DNA of 8,859 nt from JASFRS01 sp050114795 (GCA_050114795.1 JASFRS010000099.1:1-8859); one strand, 5' to 3'; shown: positions 1 to 6,519, counted from the stretch's first letter. Translations and numbers: made by a program. Notes: a model not told the origin generated them from the sequence alone.

Positions 1-1
1 G

Positions 2-352
2 CCTGTCTGGGGCGAATTTCGGTTGCTATCCCGTGTGATTGGAAAATTTTTTCGTATTGCCGCATGCTGGCACCCCGCTGGACGCAGCCTAGAAATTGAA
101 ATCAGCCAAAGCCAAGACCGCCGCTTGCGCATATCAACACCACTTCCCCTTTATGAGGGAGAGGTTGCCTTGAATGACCTAATGACACCACCAAAGGCAA
201 ATAAACATAGCCTATTAAGCACAGCACTTGGTTATGGATTAGGACCTGAATTTGCAGCCCAAATAGCGGACCTATTCGGCGGAGAATTAAATTTGGTGCA
301 GAACGCAGATGGACAAGCCAAACTTTTCCTTTCTCTCAATACGAGCACATAA
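2..352 (+). CDS. C-terminal fragment of a histidine-kinase-like ATPase domain protein (5' end outside window)
   Basis: The reading frame is open from base 2, so the gene begins to the left of the window; 116 residues and the TAA stop are visible. A TTG at 23 could in principle start translation, but the open frame before it makes truncation by the window edge more likely. Fragment residues 77-112 (GYGLGPEFAAQIADLFGGEL, then a short strand pair) resemble the G2 box and last helix-strand unit of HATPase_c domains, where GLGLAIVxxIVxxHGG is typical. Residues 6-33 lie where the N box should be. The usual Asn is absent (FFRIAACWHP stands in its place), and no DxGxG box is seen around residues 43-52. 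The protein may therefore bind ATP poorly or not at all, and may be a degenerate kinase or phosphotransfer scaffold. No membrane segment is visible. It ends 79 nt before trxB. The family call is inferred from pattern only. Confidence 0.5.
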   Translation, partial: PVWGEFRLLSRVIGKFFRIAACWHPAGRSLEIEISQSQDRRLRISTPLPLYEGEVALNDLMTPPKANKHSLLSTALGYGLGPEFAAQIADLFGGELNLVQNADGQAKLFLSLNTST

Positions 353-369
353 GGGTGAACACGGACTAA

Positions 370-398
370 TTGCGCTTTTCCTCACCTTTGCTTATATC
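370..398 (+). promoter_or_regulatory. candidate trxB promoter
   Basis: TTGCGC (370-375) and TATATC (393-398) are separated by 17 nt in the short gap before trxB. Matches to the sigma-70 consensus are modest (3/6 and 4/6). Transcription would start near 405, giving a leader of about 27 nt. Readthrough from the gene to the left is an alternative. Confidence 0.3.
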
Positions 399-431
399 CC
401 TAACAAAATATGTTTTAGGAGTTAGACGTTC

Positions 432-1397
432 ATGGCTGAACCCATTCATTCCCGCGTGCTGATTATCGGTTCCGGACCTGCCGGTTATACCGCTGCTGTT
501 TATGCCGCCCGTGCGAGCCTGGAACCTGTATTGGTCCAGGGTATGGAACCTGGTGGGCAATTGACGATCACCACAGAAGTTGAAAATTACCCCGGCTTTG
601 CTGATCCTATCCAAGGCCCATGGCTTATGGATCAGATGCGGGCGCAGGCTGAAAATGTCGGCACGAAATTGATCTCTGACTATATCGTCGATGTCGACTT
701 TAACGCTCGCCCCTTCCGCGCGACTGGCGATAGCGGCCAAGTTTACACCGGTGACACACTTGTCATCGCCACAGGCGCGCAGGCACGGTGGCTGGGCCTC
801 CCATCTGAGAAAAAATTCCAAGGCTTTGGGGTTTCAGCATGCGCAACATGCGACGGCTTTTTCTACCGCGGTAAAGAGGTTGTGGTTGTCGGTGGCGGCA
901 ATACAGCCGTGGAAGAAGCATTATTCCTAACCAATTTTGCGTCCAAAGTAACCTTGATTCATCGTCGCGATTCATTACGCGCTGAGAAAATTCTGCAGAA
1001 TCGCCTCTTGAAGAATGAAAAAATCAAAGTTGAATGGGACAATGTTATTGAGGAAATCATCGGTGATGAGGAACCTCTGGGCGTCACCGGCGTACGCGTT
1101 AAAAACGTCAAAACTGGAGAAGAACGCACCCTGCCCTGCCATGGTGTTTTCATCGCCATCGGCCATGACCCGGCAACAAAGTTATTCAAAAACAAGCTAA
1201 AAATGGATGAAGAAGGCTATTTAATCACAGCTCCAGATTCCACAGCGACTGATATCCCAGGCGTGTACGCGGCAGGCGACGTAAAAGATAAGACCTATCG
1301 TCAGGCCGTAACTGCCGCTGGTATGGGTTGCATGGCTGCATTGGAAGCAGAGCATTTCCTTGCTGCCCAGGATGAAGCTCAAGAGGCAGCGGAATAA
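432..1397 (+). CDS. trxB: thioredoxin-disulfide reductase
   Basis: This cytoplasmic FAD enzyme passes electrons from NADPH to oxidised thioredoxin. Thioredoxin in turn feeds ribonucleotide reductase, peroxiredoxins and cytoplasmic methionine sulfoxide reductases. The sequence shows the FAD-binding GSGPAG (residues 13-18), the redox-active pair C137-A-T-C140 followed by DGFFYRG, and the NADPH-binding GGGNTA (154-159). HRRDSLRA (177-184) contacts the NADPH phosphate, and the second FAD motif GVYAAGDV is at 277-284. The length of 321 residues matches the E. coli enzyme. The ATG at 432 is preceded by AGGAG at 417-421, a 10-nt gap. A LysR-type regulator gene starts 4 nt after the stop, so the two are probably co-transcribed. 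Nothing in the protein looks damaged. Confidence 0.97.
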   Translation: MAEPIHSRVLIIGSGPAGYTAAVYAARASLEPVLVQGMEPGGQLTITTEVENYPGFADPIQGPWLMDQMRAQAENVGTKLISDYIVDVDFNARPFRATGDSGQVYTGDTLVIATGAQARWLGLPSEKKFQGFGVSACATCDGFFYRGKEVVVVGGGNTAVEEALFLTNFASKVTLIHRRDSLRAEKILQNRLLKNEKIKVEWDNVIEEIIGDEEPLGVTGVRVKNVKTGEERTLPCHGVFIAIGHDPATKLFKNKLKMDEEGYLITAPDSTATDIPGVYAAGDVKDKTYRQAVTAAGMGCMAALEAEHFLAAQDEAQEAAE

Positions 1398-1401
1398 TCA
1401 T

Positions 1402-2301
1402 ATGGCGGTGGATTGGGATAAATTACGTTTGTTTCATGCCGTTGTGGAAGCGGGCAGTCTGACTGAAGCTGGGCGCAAGCTTGGCATGAGCCAACCCGCT
1501 TTATCGCGGCAAATCAGAAGCCTTGAGGAACAAACGGGCTCCACCCTCTTCCACCGCCACGCTCGCGGTATTGTTTTAACCCATGACGGGGAAAGACTGG
1601 CTGCTGCAACACAGGGCTTTGCTGACCGGATTGAAGCAGCCACACGGGAAATTGCCGAAAGCGGTCAATATGCCCGTGGCCCGTTAAACGTAACGACGAC
1701 CGTAAGCTTTGGCTCGCTTTGGATTGTCCCCCATCTTCCGCGTTTCTTCTCTCATTATCCAGAGATGAAAATCAATCTGGTATTATCAGATTCAGAGTTG
1801 GACCTTGCCACGCGACAAGCCGAGGTTGCCATCCGCTTCCAACCACCGACACAGGCGGACCTCATTCAACGGCCTTTGGTCAAGGTGCAACACAATCTCT
1901 ATGCCAGTCGGCACTACATCGAAGACCACGGTGCGCCAAAAACAGTTGAGGATTTGGATAATCACCCCCTTATCACCTATGGCCAAGATGTACCTCTTCC
2001 CATTCAGGATGTGAATTGGATCCTAACTGCGGGTACAGAAGAAGGTCTACGCGAACCGGTCTTAACCGTGAACAACATCTATGGCGTAGCGCAAGCCGTG
2101 CGTAAAAGCATCGGGATTGCCGCCCTGCCCGACTATCTGGCTCGCCATGAAGAAGATTTGGTGCGGGTTTTACCGGACGTGCAAGGCCCAACCTTCCAGA
2201 CTTATTTCGTCTATCCCAGCGAATTAAAAGGCTCCCGCCGAGTACAGGTTTTCCGAGATTTTCTTTTCGAAGAAGTTGCGAATTTTGAGGGTCAGCCTTA
2301 A
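1402..2301 (+). CDS. LysR-family transcriptional regulator
   Basis: A 299-residue protein with a complete LysR architecture. An N-terminal winged helix-turn-helix covers residues 7-65, with the recognition region GSLTEAGRKLGMSQPALSRQ (18-37). A linker helix follows, then a periplasmic-binding-protein-like effector domain (about 90-290) with the typical VSFGSLWIVPHLPRF beginning. The effector cannot be read from sequence. The ATG at 1402 is preferred because the protein then begins MAVDWDKLRLF, the usual spacing to the helix-turn-helix; an in-frame ATG at 1360 would add 14 residues encoded inside trxB. The ribosome site is weak (GCGGA, 1389-1393), which suggests coupling to trxB translation 4 nt upstream. 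The position behind trxB suggests, without proving, a role in redox or stress control. The stop codon overlaps that of the convergent HAD gene. Confidence 0.93.
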   Translation: MAVDWDKLRLFHAVVEAGSLTEAGRKLGMSQPALSRQIRSLEEQTGSTLFHRHARGIVLTHDGERLAAATQGFADRIEAATREIAESGQYARGPLNVTTTVSFGSLWIVPHLPRFFSHYPEMKINLVLSDSELDLATRQAEVAIRFQPPTQADLIQRPLVKVQHNLYASRHYIEDHGAPKTVEDLDNHPLITYGQDVPLPIQDVNWILTAGTEEGLREPVLTVNNIYGVAQAVRKSIGIAALPDYLARHEEDLVRVLPDVQGPTFQTYFVYPSELKGSRRVQVFRDFLFEEVANFEGQP

Positions 2302-2948
2302 ACGCCGATTAGTTTTCGCGCCTCAGACATCTCTTTAATGATGTAGGTGTTCTCGCCTTCAAAAGATGCAGCATCCCCATTTGGCACATAGGCAAGTGCT
2401 GTCATGCCTGCACGACGCGCAGCTTCAGCACCATAGCGGCTATCTTCAACTACCACGCAATGTTCCGGCTGCGTGCCCATTTGTTCTGCTGCGAAAAGAA
2501 ATAAATCCGGATAGGGCTTCCCACGTTTCACTTGGGATGAAGAAAATATGCGGCCCTCGAACAAGGGAGCAAGGCCCGTTTCTCCCAAAGTCACCGCCAT
2601 TTTGTCAAATCCGCCTGAAGATGCGATACAGGTCTTAATTCCTGCCGCCTGCACTGCTTCCACCAGGTCTCGCACACCGGGCACGGCCTTCACACGCCCC
2701 TTAAAGGCTGCGAATGTGTCTTTCTGAACGCCATCGAGAAAATCCTCAGGCAGAGGCCTTCCGATTAACGCATTGGCTTTTTCCACCACCGCCGTCATCG
2801 ACAAGCCCACAAATGTGGCCATGCTCTCATCAACGCTCATGTCCAGGCCATAACGACGAAGCGCTTCGGCCAAAACTTCATTAGCCAGGCGCTCACTATC
2901 GACAAGCACGCCGTCACAGTCAAAAATAACCAGTTCAGGAGCACTCAT
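2298..2948 (-). CDS. HAD-superfamily (subfamily IA) phosphatase / phosphatase-like hydrolase
   Basis: A 216-residue haloacid-dehalogenase-type hydrolase, probably a phosphatase or phosphomutase acting on a small phosphorylated metabolite. All four catalytic motifs are present. Motif I is D10-C-D12-G-V-L-V-D-S-E with nucleophile D10 and acid/base D12. Motif II is S110 in ASSGG, motif III is K144 in KRGKPYPD, and motif IV is E168-D169 in VVVEDSRYGAEAARRAGM. An alpha-helical cap lies at about 16-85, as in the CbbY/Gph/YieH group. The substrate is not predictable. The ATG at 2948 gives MSAPELVIFDCDG, the normal distance to motif I; a longer start at 3071 would add 41 residues read out of frame through msrQ. 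Its ATGA overlaps the msrQ stop by 4 nt, which implies translational coupling and membership of the msrPQ operon. A functional tie to methionine repair is not evident. Confidence 0.93.
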   Translation of the reverse strand: MSAPELVIFDCDGVLVDSERLANEVLAEALRRYGLDMSVDESMATFVGLSMTAVVEKANALIGRPLPEDFLDGVQKDTFAAFKGRVKAVPGVRDLVEAVQAAGIKTCIASSGGFDKMAVTLGETGLAPLFEGRIFSSSQVKRGKPYPDLFLFAAEQMGTQPEHCVVVEDSRYGAEAARRAGMTALAYVPNGDAASFEGENTYIIKEMSEARKLIGV

Positions 2949-3583
2949 GCAGTTAATGCATTTCTTCTTCTCTGTTTCAATCCCCAACGCATGACCCGCA
3001 TGGACAGGAGGATTAACAGAATAAAGCCATGAACGATCGGCGCAAGCTGAATACCTTTGACCATGAACCAATGATGAAAAACAGCAAGAATACCAATGAT
3101 ATAAACGCTACGATGCAGATATTGCCAGCGCTTTGCACCAACCCGGCGCACCATTTTATTCGTTGATGTAATCGCCAACGGGATAAGCATTACAACGGCA
3201 ATCATACCCAAAGTGATGTATTTGCGCTTCAGCACGTCTTCCCAAAGCAGCCCAAAATTAAAAAGCTGATCCATGCCGAAATAGGCCATTAAATGGATAA
3301 TCACATAAGCAAAAGCCCATAAGCCAGTCAGGCGGCGAATCTGCATGAGCTGTTTCCAGCCGAAAGCCCAGCTTAAAGGGCTGACAGCCAAAGCCACCAA
3401 CAACACACGGATAGCTGTGTCCCCAAGAAAACGAATGGTCGTTTCAATGGCGTTCACGCCCAGGCCATGGGGCATGCCTAATATTGCCGCCACCCACTGC
3501 CAGAGAAGCCAAATCAAAGGCAATGCCAGAAGCAAGTGGGCAACTGGTTTCAACCACTTAAAAGAATGTTTAGGCTTAGCCAA
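2945..3583 (-). CDS. msrQ: MsrQ, haem-binding membrane subunit of the periplasmic methionine sulfoxide reductase
   Basis: The inner-membrane b-type haem protein (formerly YedZ) that hands electrons from the quinone pool or flavin reductase to MsrP. The 212 residues hold about six hydrophobic segments, roughly 13-36, 55-76, 85-105, 121-140, 158-172 and 181-197. Candidate haem ligands are H97 (IIHLMAYF), H157 (QYLHRSVY) and H170 or H171 (FHHW), spaced like the conserved histidines of the E. coli protein. The start is TTG at 3583. An in-frame TGA lies two codons upstream and the next Met is residue 37 inside a membrane segment, so no other common start fits. A Shine-Dalgarno AAGG overlaps the msrP stop (TAAGG) 8 nt before the TTG. 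The msrP stop is 10 nt upstream and the HAD start overlaps the msrQ stop. Confidence 0.95.
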   Translation of the reverse strand: MAKPKHSFKWLKPVAHLLLALPLIWLLWQWVAAILGMPHGLGVNAIETTIRFLGDTAIRVLLVALAVSPLSWAFGWKQLMQIRRLTGLWAFAYVIIHLMAYFGMDQLFNFGLLWEDVLKRKYITLGMIAVVMLIPLAITSTNKMVRRVGAKRWQYLHRSVYIIGILAVFHHWFMVKGIQLAPIVHGFILLILLSMRVMRWGLKQRRRNALTA

Positions 3584-3593
3584 AAGTCAGACC

Positions 3594-4562
3594 TTAATGA
3601 TGTTTTCGCAAATCCATGCCTTCATATAGGCTTGCAACCTCTTCCGCATACCCATTGAAAGGCAGGGTTTTAACGCGATTGAATTGAGAGAAAATCCCGC
3701 CACCCAAAACGCGTTCCGTTGCTTGTGACCAGCGCGGATGAGATACATCAGGATTCACATTGGAATAAAATCCATATTCATTCGCTGCGGCCTTGTTCCA
3801 AGCCGTCGCCGGCTGTGTTTTAGTAAAGCGAATACCAACGATAGATTTGATGGATTTATAACCATATTTCCAAGGCACAATCAAACGAATGGGCGCGCCG
3901 TTTTGATTAGGCAGTTCTTTGCCATACATGCCAACCACCAACATGGTCAGTGGGTGCATCGCTTCATCCATACGCAGACCTTCTACATAGGGCCAATCCA
4001 GAACCGGCCAGCGCAGACCTGGCATTTGCTCTTTATCTGATAAAGTCTCAAAGGCCACATATTTGGCATCACTTGTCGGGCCAAAGCGCTTCAGCACATC
4101 GCGCAGCGGCACACCAACCCACGGCACGACCGTGGACCAGGCCTCCACGCAGCGGAAACGATAGATACGCTCTTCTAATGTATGTGGCTTGATGAGATCT
4201 TCATAATCAAAGACGCCTGTTTTTTCAGCATGGCCAGAGACTTCCACGCTCCATGGTTTCGGCTGCAACCGCCAGGCGTTTTTCGCCGGATCAGTTTTTT
4301 GAACGCCGAATTCATAAAAATTATTATAGCTAGAAACGACCTCTTCCGGCGTGACCGGTTCATGCCATTGATAAGGGCCTTTGACACTCTCCAAGGGGTT
4401 CAACACACGCTCTTCACGCGCAAAAGCGGGAGAGACACCCATACTCAACCCCAGGCCCGCCAGCCCCATACCCGCAACAATCTGACGTCGATTTAAGTAA
4501 ATCGATTCAGACGTGGTCTCATTTTCTGAGATTTCCCAGGACTTACGTGCGCGAATAAGCAT
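3594..4562 (-). CDS. msrP: MsrP, molybdopterin-dependent periplasmic protein-methionine sulfoxide reductase
   Basis: The catalytic subunit (formerly YedY) of MsrPQ reduces methionine sulfoxide in envelope proteins and depends on electrons from MsrQ. The 322-residue precursor carries a Tat signal: twin arginines R25-R26 in YLNRRQIVAG, a hydrophobic core to about 43, and AFA at 46-48 as the likely cleavage site. This fits export with the molybdenum cofactor already bound. The sulfite-oxidase-fold body contains the molybdenum-ligating cysteine C138 in YRFRCVEAWS, followed by VPWVGVPL, and the family blocks PNQNGAPIRL and PWKYGYKSIKSI. The ATG at 4562 is the only usable start before the twin arginines and has GAGGG at 4573-4569. 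SD and start both lie in the 3' arm of a 13-bp inverted repeat (4560-4603), suggesting translational or operator control. It is the first gene of msrP-msrQ-HAD. Confidence 0.97.
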   Translation of the reverse strand: MLIRARKSWEISENETTSESIYLNRRQIVAGMGLAGLGLSMGVSPAFAREERVLNPLESVKGPYQWHEPVTPEEVVSSYNNFYEFGVQKTDPAKNAWRLQPKPWSVEVSGHAEKTGVFDYEDLIKPHTLEERIYRFRCVEAWSTVVPWVGVPLRDVLKRFGPTSDAKYVAFETLSDKEQMPGLRWPVLDWPYVEGLRMDEAMHPLTMLVVGMYGKELPNQNGAPIRLIVPWKYGYKSIKSIVGIRFTKTQPATAWNKAAANEYGFYSNVNPDVSHPRWSQATERVLGGGIFSQFNRVKTLPFNGYAEEVASLYEGMDLRKHH

Positions 4563-4603
4563 ATTTGACCCTCAACTTATAAACTCATGCAGGATCAAAT
4601 ATG
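4560..4603 (-). promoter_or_regulatory. 13-bp inverted repeat enclosing the msrP ribosome site and start codon
   Basis: Read on the msrP strand, CATATTTGATCCT (4603-4591) pairs with AGGGTCAAATATG (4572-4560) across an 18-nt loop. Twelve pairs are Watson-Crick and one is U-G. The 3' arm contains most of the Shine-Dalgarno site (AGGG) and the whole start codon. The mismatch is a tolerated U-G on the mRNA strand but A-C in the opposite transcript, which fits an RNA element. The dyad could instead be a protein operator. No T-run follows, so it is not an intrinsic terminator. Confidence 0.6.
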
Positions 4604-4649
4604 GGATAAAGGGCTACACAAGCAAATAAAGCCTCTGTGATCGCATAAA

Positions 4650-5852
4650 TTACTTCAAACGAGAGCAGGCGTCCTGAATACGCGCGCAAGCATCTTTTAA
4701 TACGTCCATAGAAGCCGCATAGGATATGCGCAGATAAGGACTTAAGCCAAAAGCTTCCCCTTGCACGGCCGCAACGCCAACATCTTCAAGAAGATAAGTC
4801 ACGAAGTCCGTATCATTCTCGATGCGCTTTCCACCTGGAGTGGTTTTCCCAATTGCGCCTGCGCATGAAGGATAGGCATAAAAAGCGCCGATCGGCGTAC
4901 GACAGCTCATGCCTTCTGCGTCATTCATCATTGCAACAACCAAGTCACGGCGTTCCTTGAATGCCTTTAGCCAAATTTCCAGATGCGCATGCGTACCTGT
5001 TAAGGCTTCAACCGCTGCTGCCTGACTGATGGAACAAGGGTTGGATGTCGATTGTGACTGGATTTTCGCCATGCCTTTGATGAGCTCCTTTGGCCCACCC
5101 GCGAAACCAATACGCCAGCCCGTCATGCTATAGGCCTTCGCCACACCATTGACCGTTAAAATCCGGTCCATTAAATCGGGGACGACTTTGCCAAATGAGA
5201 AAAATTCAAAGCCATCATAGATGATATGTTCATAAATATCGTCGGTCATGACCCATACATGCGGATGACGTTTCAAGACTTCGCCCAAGGCCTTAATTTC
5301 CGCACGGCTATAGGCAGAACCAGACGGATTTGAGGGTGAATTGAAAATCAACCATTTGGTTTTAGGCGTGATGGCCTCTTCCAATTGCTCCGGCGTAATT
5401 TTGAAATCTTTTTCCATTGTCGTGGAAATAAACACCGGGCGACCAGCAGCCAGCAACACAATATCGGGATAGCTCACCCAATAAGGGCAAGGAATGATGA
5501 CTTCGTCACCAGGGTTCACGCTTGCCATTATGGCATTATAAATACTGTGCTTACCGCCACAGTTCACGCTGACCTGGTCCAACCCATAATCCAGGCCATT
5601 TTGTTCTTTGAATTTTTGCACAACAGCCGCTTTTAATTCCGGCGTACCGTCCACCTTGGTATATTTCGTCTCGCCACGGCGAATGGCTGCAATCGCGGCC
5701 TCTTTAATATGGTCCGGCGTATCAAAATCTGGCTCACCAGCACCAAGACCAATCACATTCTTACCCGCAGCGCGCAGTTCCTGCGCTTTGGCTGTAACGG
5801 CCATTGTAGGGGATGGTTTGATGCGTGACAAAGAGGTCGCGAGGATAGACAT
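4650..5852 (-). CDS. pyridoxal-phosphate aspartate aminotransferase (class I, subgroup Ib)
   Basis: A cytoplasmic transaminase exchanging the amino group between aspartate and 2-oxoglutarate; some relatives also act on prephenate or aromatic amino acids. The 400 residues match the usual length of subgroup Ib. Visible residues are the PLP Schiff-base lysine K239 in VNGVAKAYSMTGWRIGFAGG, the cofactor-stacking segment with W125 in CPYWVSY, and N175 in SPSNPSG. D204 and Y207 in MTDDIYEH contact the pyridine ring, and R375 in SPYLRISYA binds the substrate alpha-carboxylate. The ATG at 5852 follows GAAGGA by 6 nt and yields the family-typical beginning MSILATSLSRIKPSPTMAV. The symbol (aspC or aatA) is left open because naming varies. 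The gene precedes msrP by 87 nt on the same strand and no clear terminator is visible between them, so readthrough is possible. No metabolic link is apparent. Confidence 0.95.
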   Translation of the reverse strand: MSILATSLSRIKPSPTMAVTAKAQELRAAGKNVIGLGAGEPDFDTPDHIKEAAIAAIRRGETKYTKVDGTPELKAAVVQKFKEQNGLDYGLDQVSVNCGGKHSIYNAIMASVNPGDEVIIPCPYWVSYPDIVLLAAGRPVFISTTMEKDFKITPEQLEEAITPKTKWLIFNSPSNPSGSAYSRAEIKALGEVLKRHPHVWVMTDDIYEHIIYDGFEFFSFGKVVPDLMDRILTVNGVAKAYSMTGWRIGFAGGPKELIKGMAKIQSQSTSNPCSISQAAAVEALTGTHAHLEIWLKAFKERRDLVVAMMNDAEGMSCRTPIGAFYAYPSCAGAIGKTTPGGKRIENDTDFVTYLLEDVGVAAVQGEAFGLSPYLRISYAASMDVLKDACARIQDACSRLK

Positions 5853-5900
5853 GAAAAGTCCTTCTCAATGATATAAGACATGGGAGCAAAATCACACTAC

Positions 5901-5920
5901 GTCGCAATTATATGTCGCAA
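5901..5920 (-). promoter_or_regulatory. candidate aminotransferase promoter with direct repeat
   Basis: A perfect -10 hexamer TATAAT (5912-5907 on the minus strand) lies 54 nt before the aminotransferase start. It is flanked by two identical copies of TTGCGAC on that strand (5920-5914 and 5907-5901), 13 bp apart and partly overlapping the hexamer. No good -35 is found at 16-18 nt, so the promoter may need an activator. The repeat could be its or a repressor's binding site. Confidence 0.35.
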
Positions 5921-5964
5921 ACAAGCATGATTCAGACAGGCATTTAAAGCCATGCCCCATAAGA

Positions 5965-5981
5965 TGCAATATTACATTGCA
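5965..5981. repeat. small inverted repeat between the unknown gene and the aminotransferase gene
   Basis: TGCAAT and ATTGCA are perfect 6-bp arms around 5 nt. The dyad lies just after the stop codon of the leftward 123-residue gene. On that strand it is followed by TCTTAT, so it could be a weak terminator, but the stem is AT-rich. A second small dyad (GGCAT/ATGCC, 5939-5956) sits beside it. Confidence 0.3.
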
Positions 5982-5994
5982 GATATTTCGGTCT

Positions 5995-6366
5995 TTATGC
6001 TGCAGAGGAGCGCACACTGACCACTTTGAACGGATATGCCTCGCCGTCAGTCTCTCTGATTGTCACATATTCACCCTGATGCAATGGATGATTCTCAAGA
6101 TGGTAAATCGGCTCATCATCATCTTCACCAGGTTCATAAGAAAAGGCCCATGCGCCACGCCTTGTATGAATGAGGTGACCGTGATCATCACCCTCGCCTT
6201 CCCAAAAACGCGTGACGGTACAGAATTTCTTATTTGCCCGCCATCGATCCACGTCGATAAGACCATCAGCATTCAATGGGACATGTAAGATATAGCCGTG
6301 ATTTGGGCTGCCTGCCGGATGTTCTTTCGTGCGCCCTAACTCCAAACGGACATGGCTCATCGTCAT
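5995..6366 (-). CDS. small conserved-looking soluble protein of unknown function
   Basis: A 123-residue, acidic, probably cytoplasmic protein with no signal peptide or membrane segment. I recognise no characterised family and give it no function, though the layout resembles a hypothetical protein I recall from alphaproteobacteria. Visible landmarks are an opening strand MSHVRLELGRT, SPNHGYILHVPLNADG (20-35), RFWEGEGDDHGHLIH (53-67), WAFSYEPGEDDDEP (73-86) and a closing FKVVSVRS (113-120). Aromatic residues and turn motifs suggest a mainly beta fold. It is a likely real gene: the length is substantial, composition is protein-like, and a ribosome site exists. The ATG at 6366 follows AGGA by 7 nt; a second ATG at 6360 (MSHVRLEL) is an alternative start. 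It lies upstream of the aminotransferase gene on the same strand, 142 nt away. Its leader contains strong inverted repeats. Confidence 0.8.
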   Translation of the reverse strand: MTMSHVRLELGRTKEHPAGSPNHGYILHVPLNADGLIDVDRWRANKKFCTVTRFWEGEGDDHGHLIHTRRGAWAFSYEPGEDDDEPIYHLENHPLHQGEYVTIRETDGEAYPFKVVSVRSSAA

Positions 6367-6434
6367 GACCTGATCCTTTCCTATTTAGACATTTTCCCCA
6401 ACATGCCTCGCCATTCTTGCGAATAGAATGATCT

Positions 6435-6449
6435 GGATCAAGCTGATCC
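6435..6449. repeat. operator-like dyad GGATCA-N3-TGATCC
   Basis: Perfect 6-bp arms separated by AGC, about 70-80 bp upstream of the 123-residue gene. A further half-site TGATCC occurs at 6371-6376, next to that gene's ribosome site. The arrangement fits a protein-binding operator or short hairpin; no known regulator is assigned. Confidence 0.35.
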
Positions 6450-6483
6450 GTTAGAAAGCCAAAATCAAAATCAGATTTATATA

Positions 6484-6519
6484 CGCGAACGCCCTGGTAA
6501 ACCCACCAGGGCGCAAGCG
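6484..6519. repeat. strong GC-rich hairpin in the uvrB / 123-residue-gene intergenic region
   Basis: CGCCCTGGT (6490-6498) and ACCAGGGCG (6505-6513) form a perfect 9-bp stem with a 6-nt loop. On the minus strand a G-U pair extends it, and beyond a short internal loop CGC and GCG (6517-6519 and 6484-6486) pair again. A second, competing hairpin CGCAA-GCGG-TTGCG spans 6512-6525. Neither strand has a T-run after the stem, so a standard intrinsic terminator is unlikely. It would lie in the 5' leader of the leftward 123-residue gene if transcription begins upstream of about 6520. Confidence 0.6.

Noticed and set aside
397..420. Possible hairpin pairing CCTAAC with the trxB ribosome site
   Set aside because: The stem is short with bulges, and a start near 405 would remove its 5' arm.
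366..821. 151-residue minus-strand frame across the start of trxB
   Set aside because: It lies antisense to a certain gene, has no recognisable protein pattern, and overlaps the trxB ribosome site.
1360..1401. Longer start for the LysR gene at ATG 1360
   Set aside because: It would add 14 residues read out of frame through the end of trxB and spoil the normal distance to the helix-turn-helix.
2949..3071. Longer start for the HAD gene at 3071
   Set aside because: The extra 41 residues overlap msrQ in another frame and precede the normal family start MSAPELVIFDCDG.
4604..4649. Terminator after the aminotransferase gene
   Set aside because: Only a 4-bp GGCT/AGCC pairing with a long loop and no T-run could be found.
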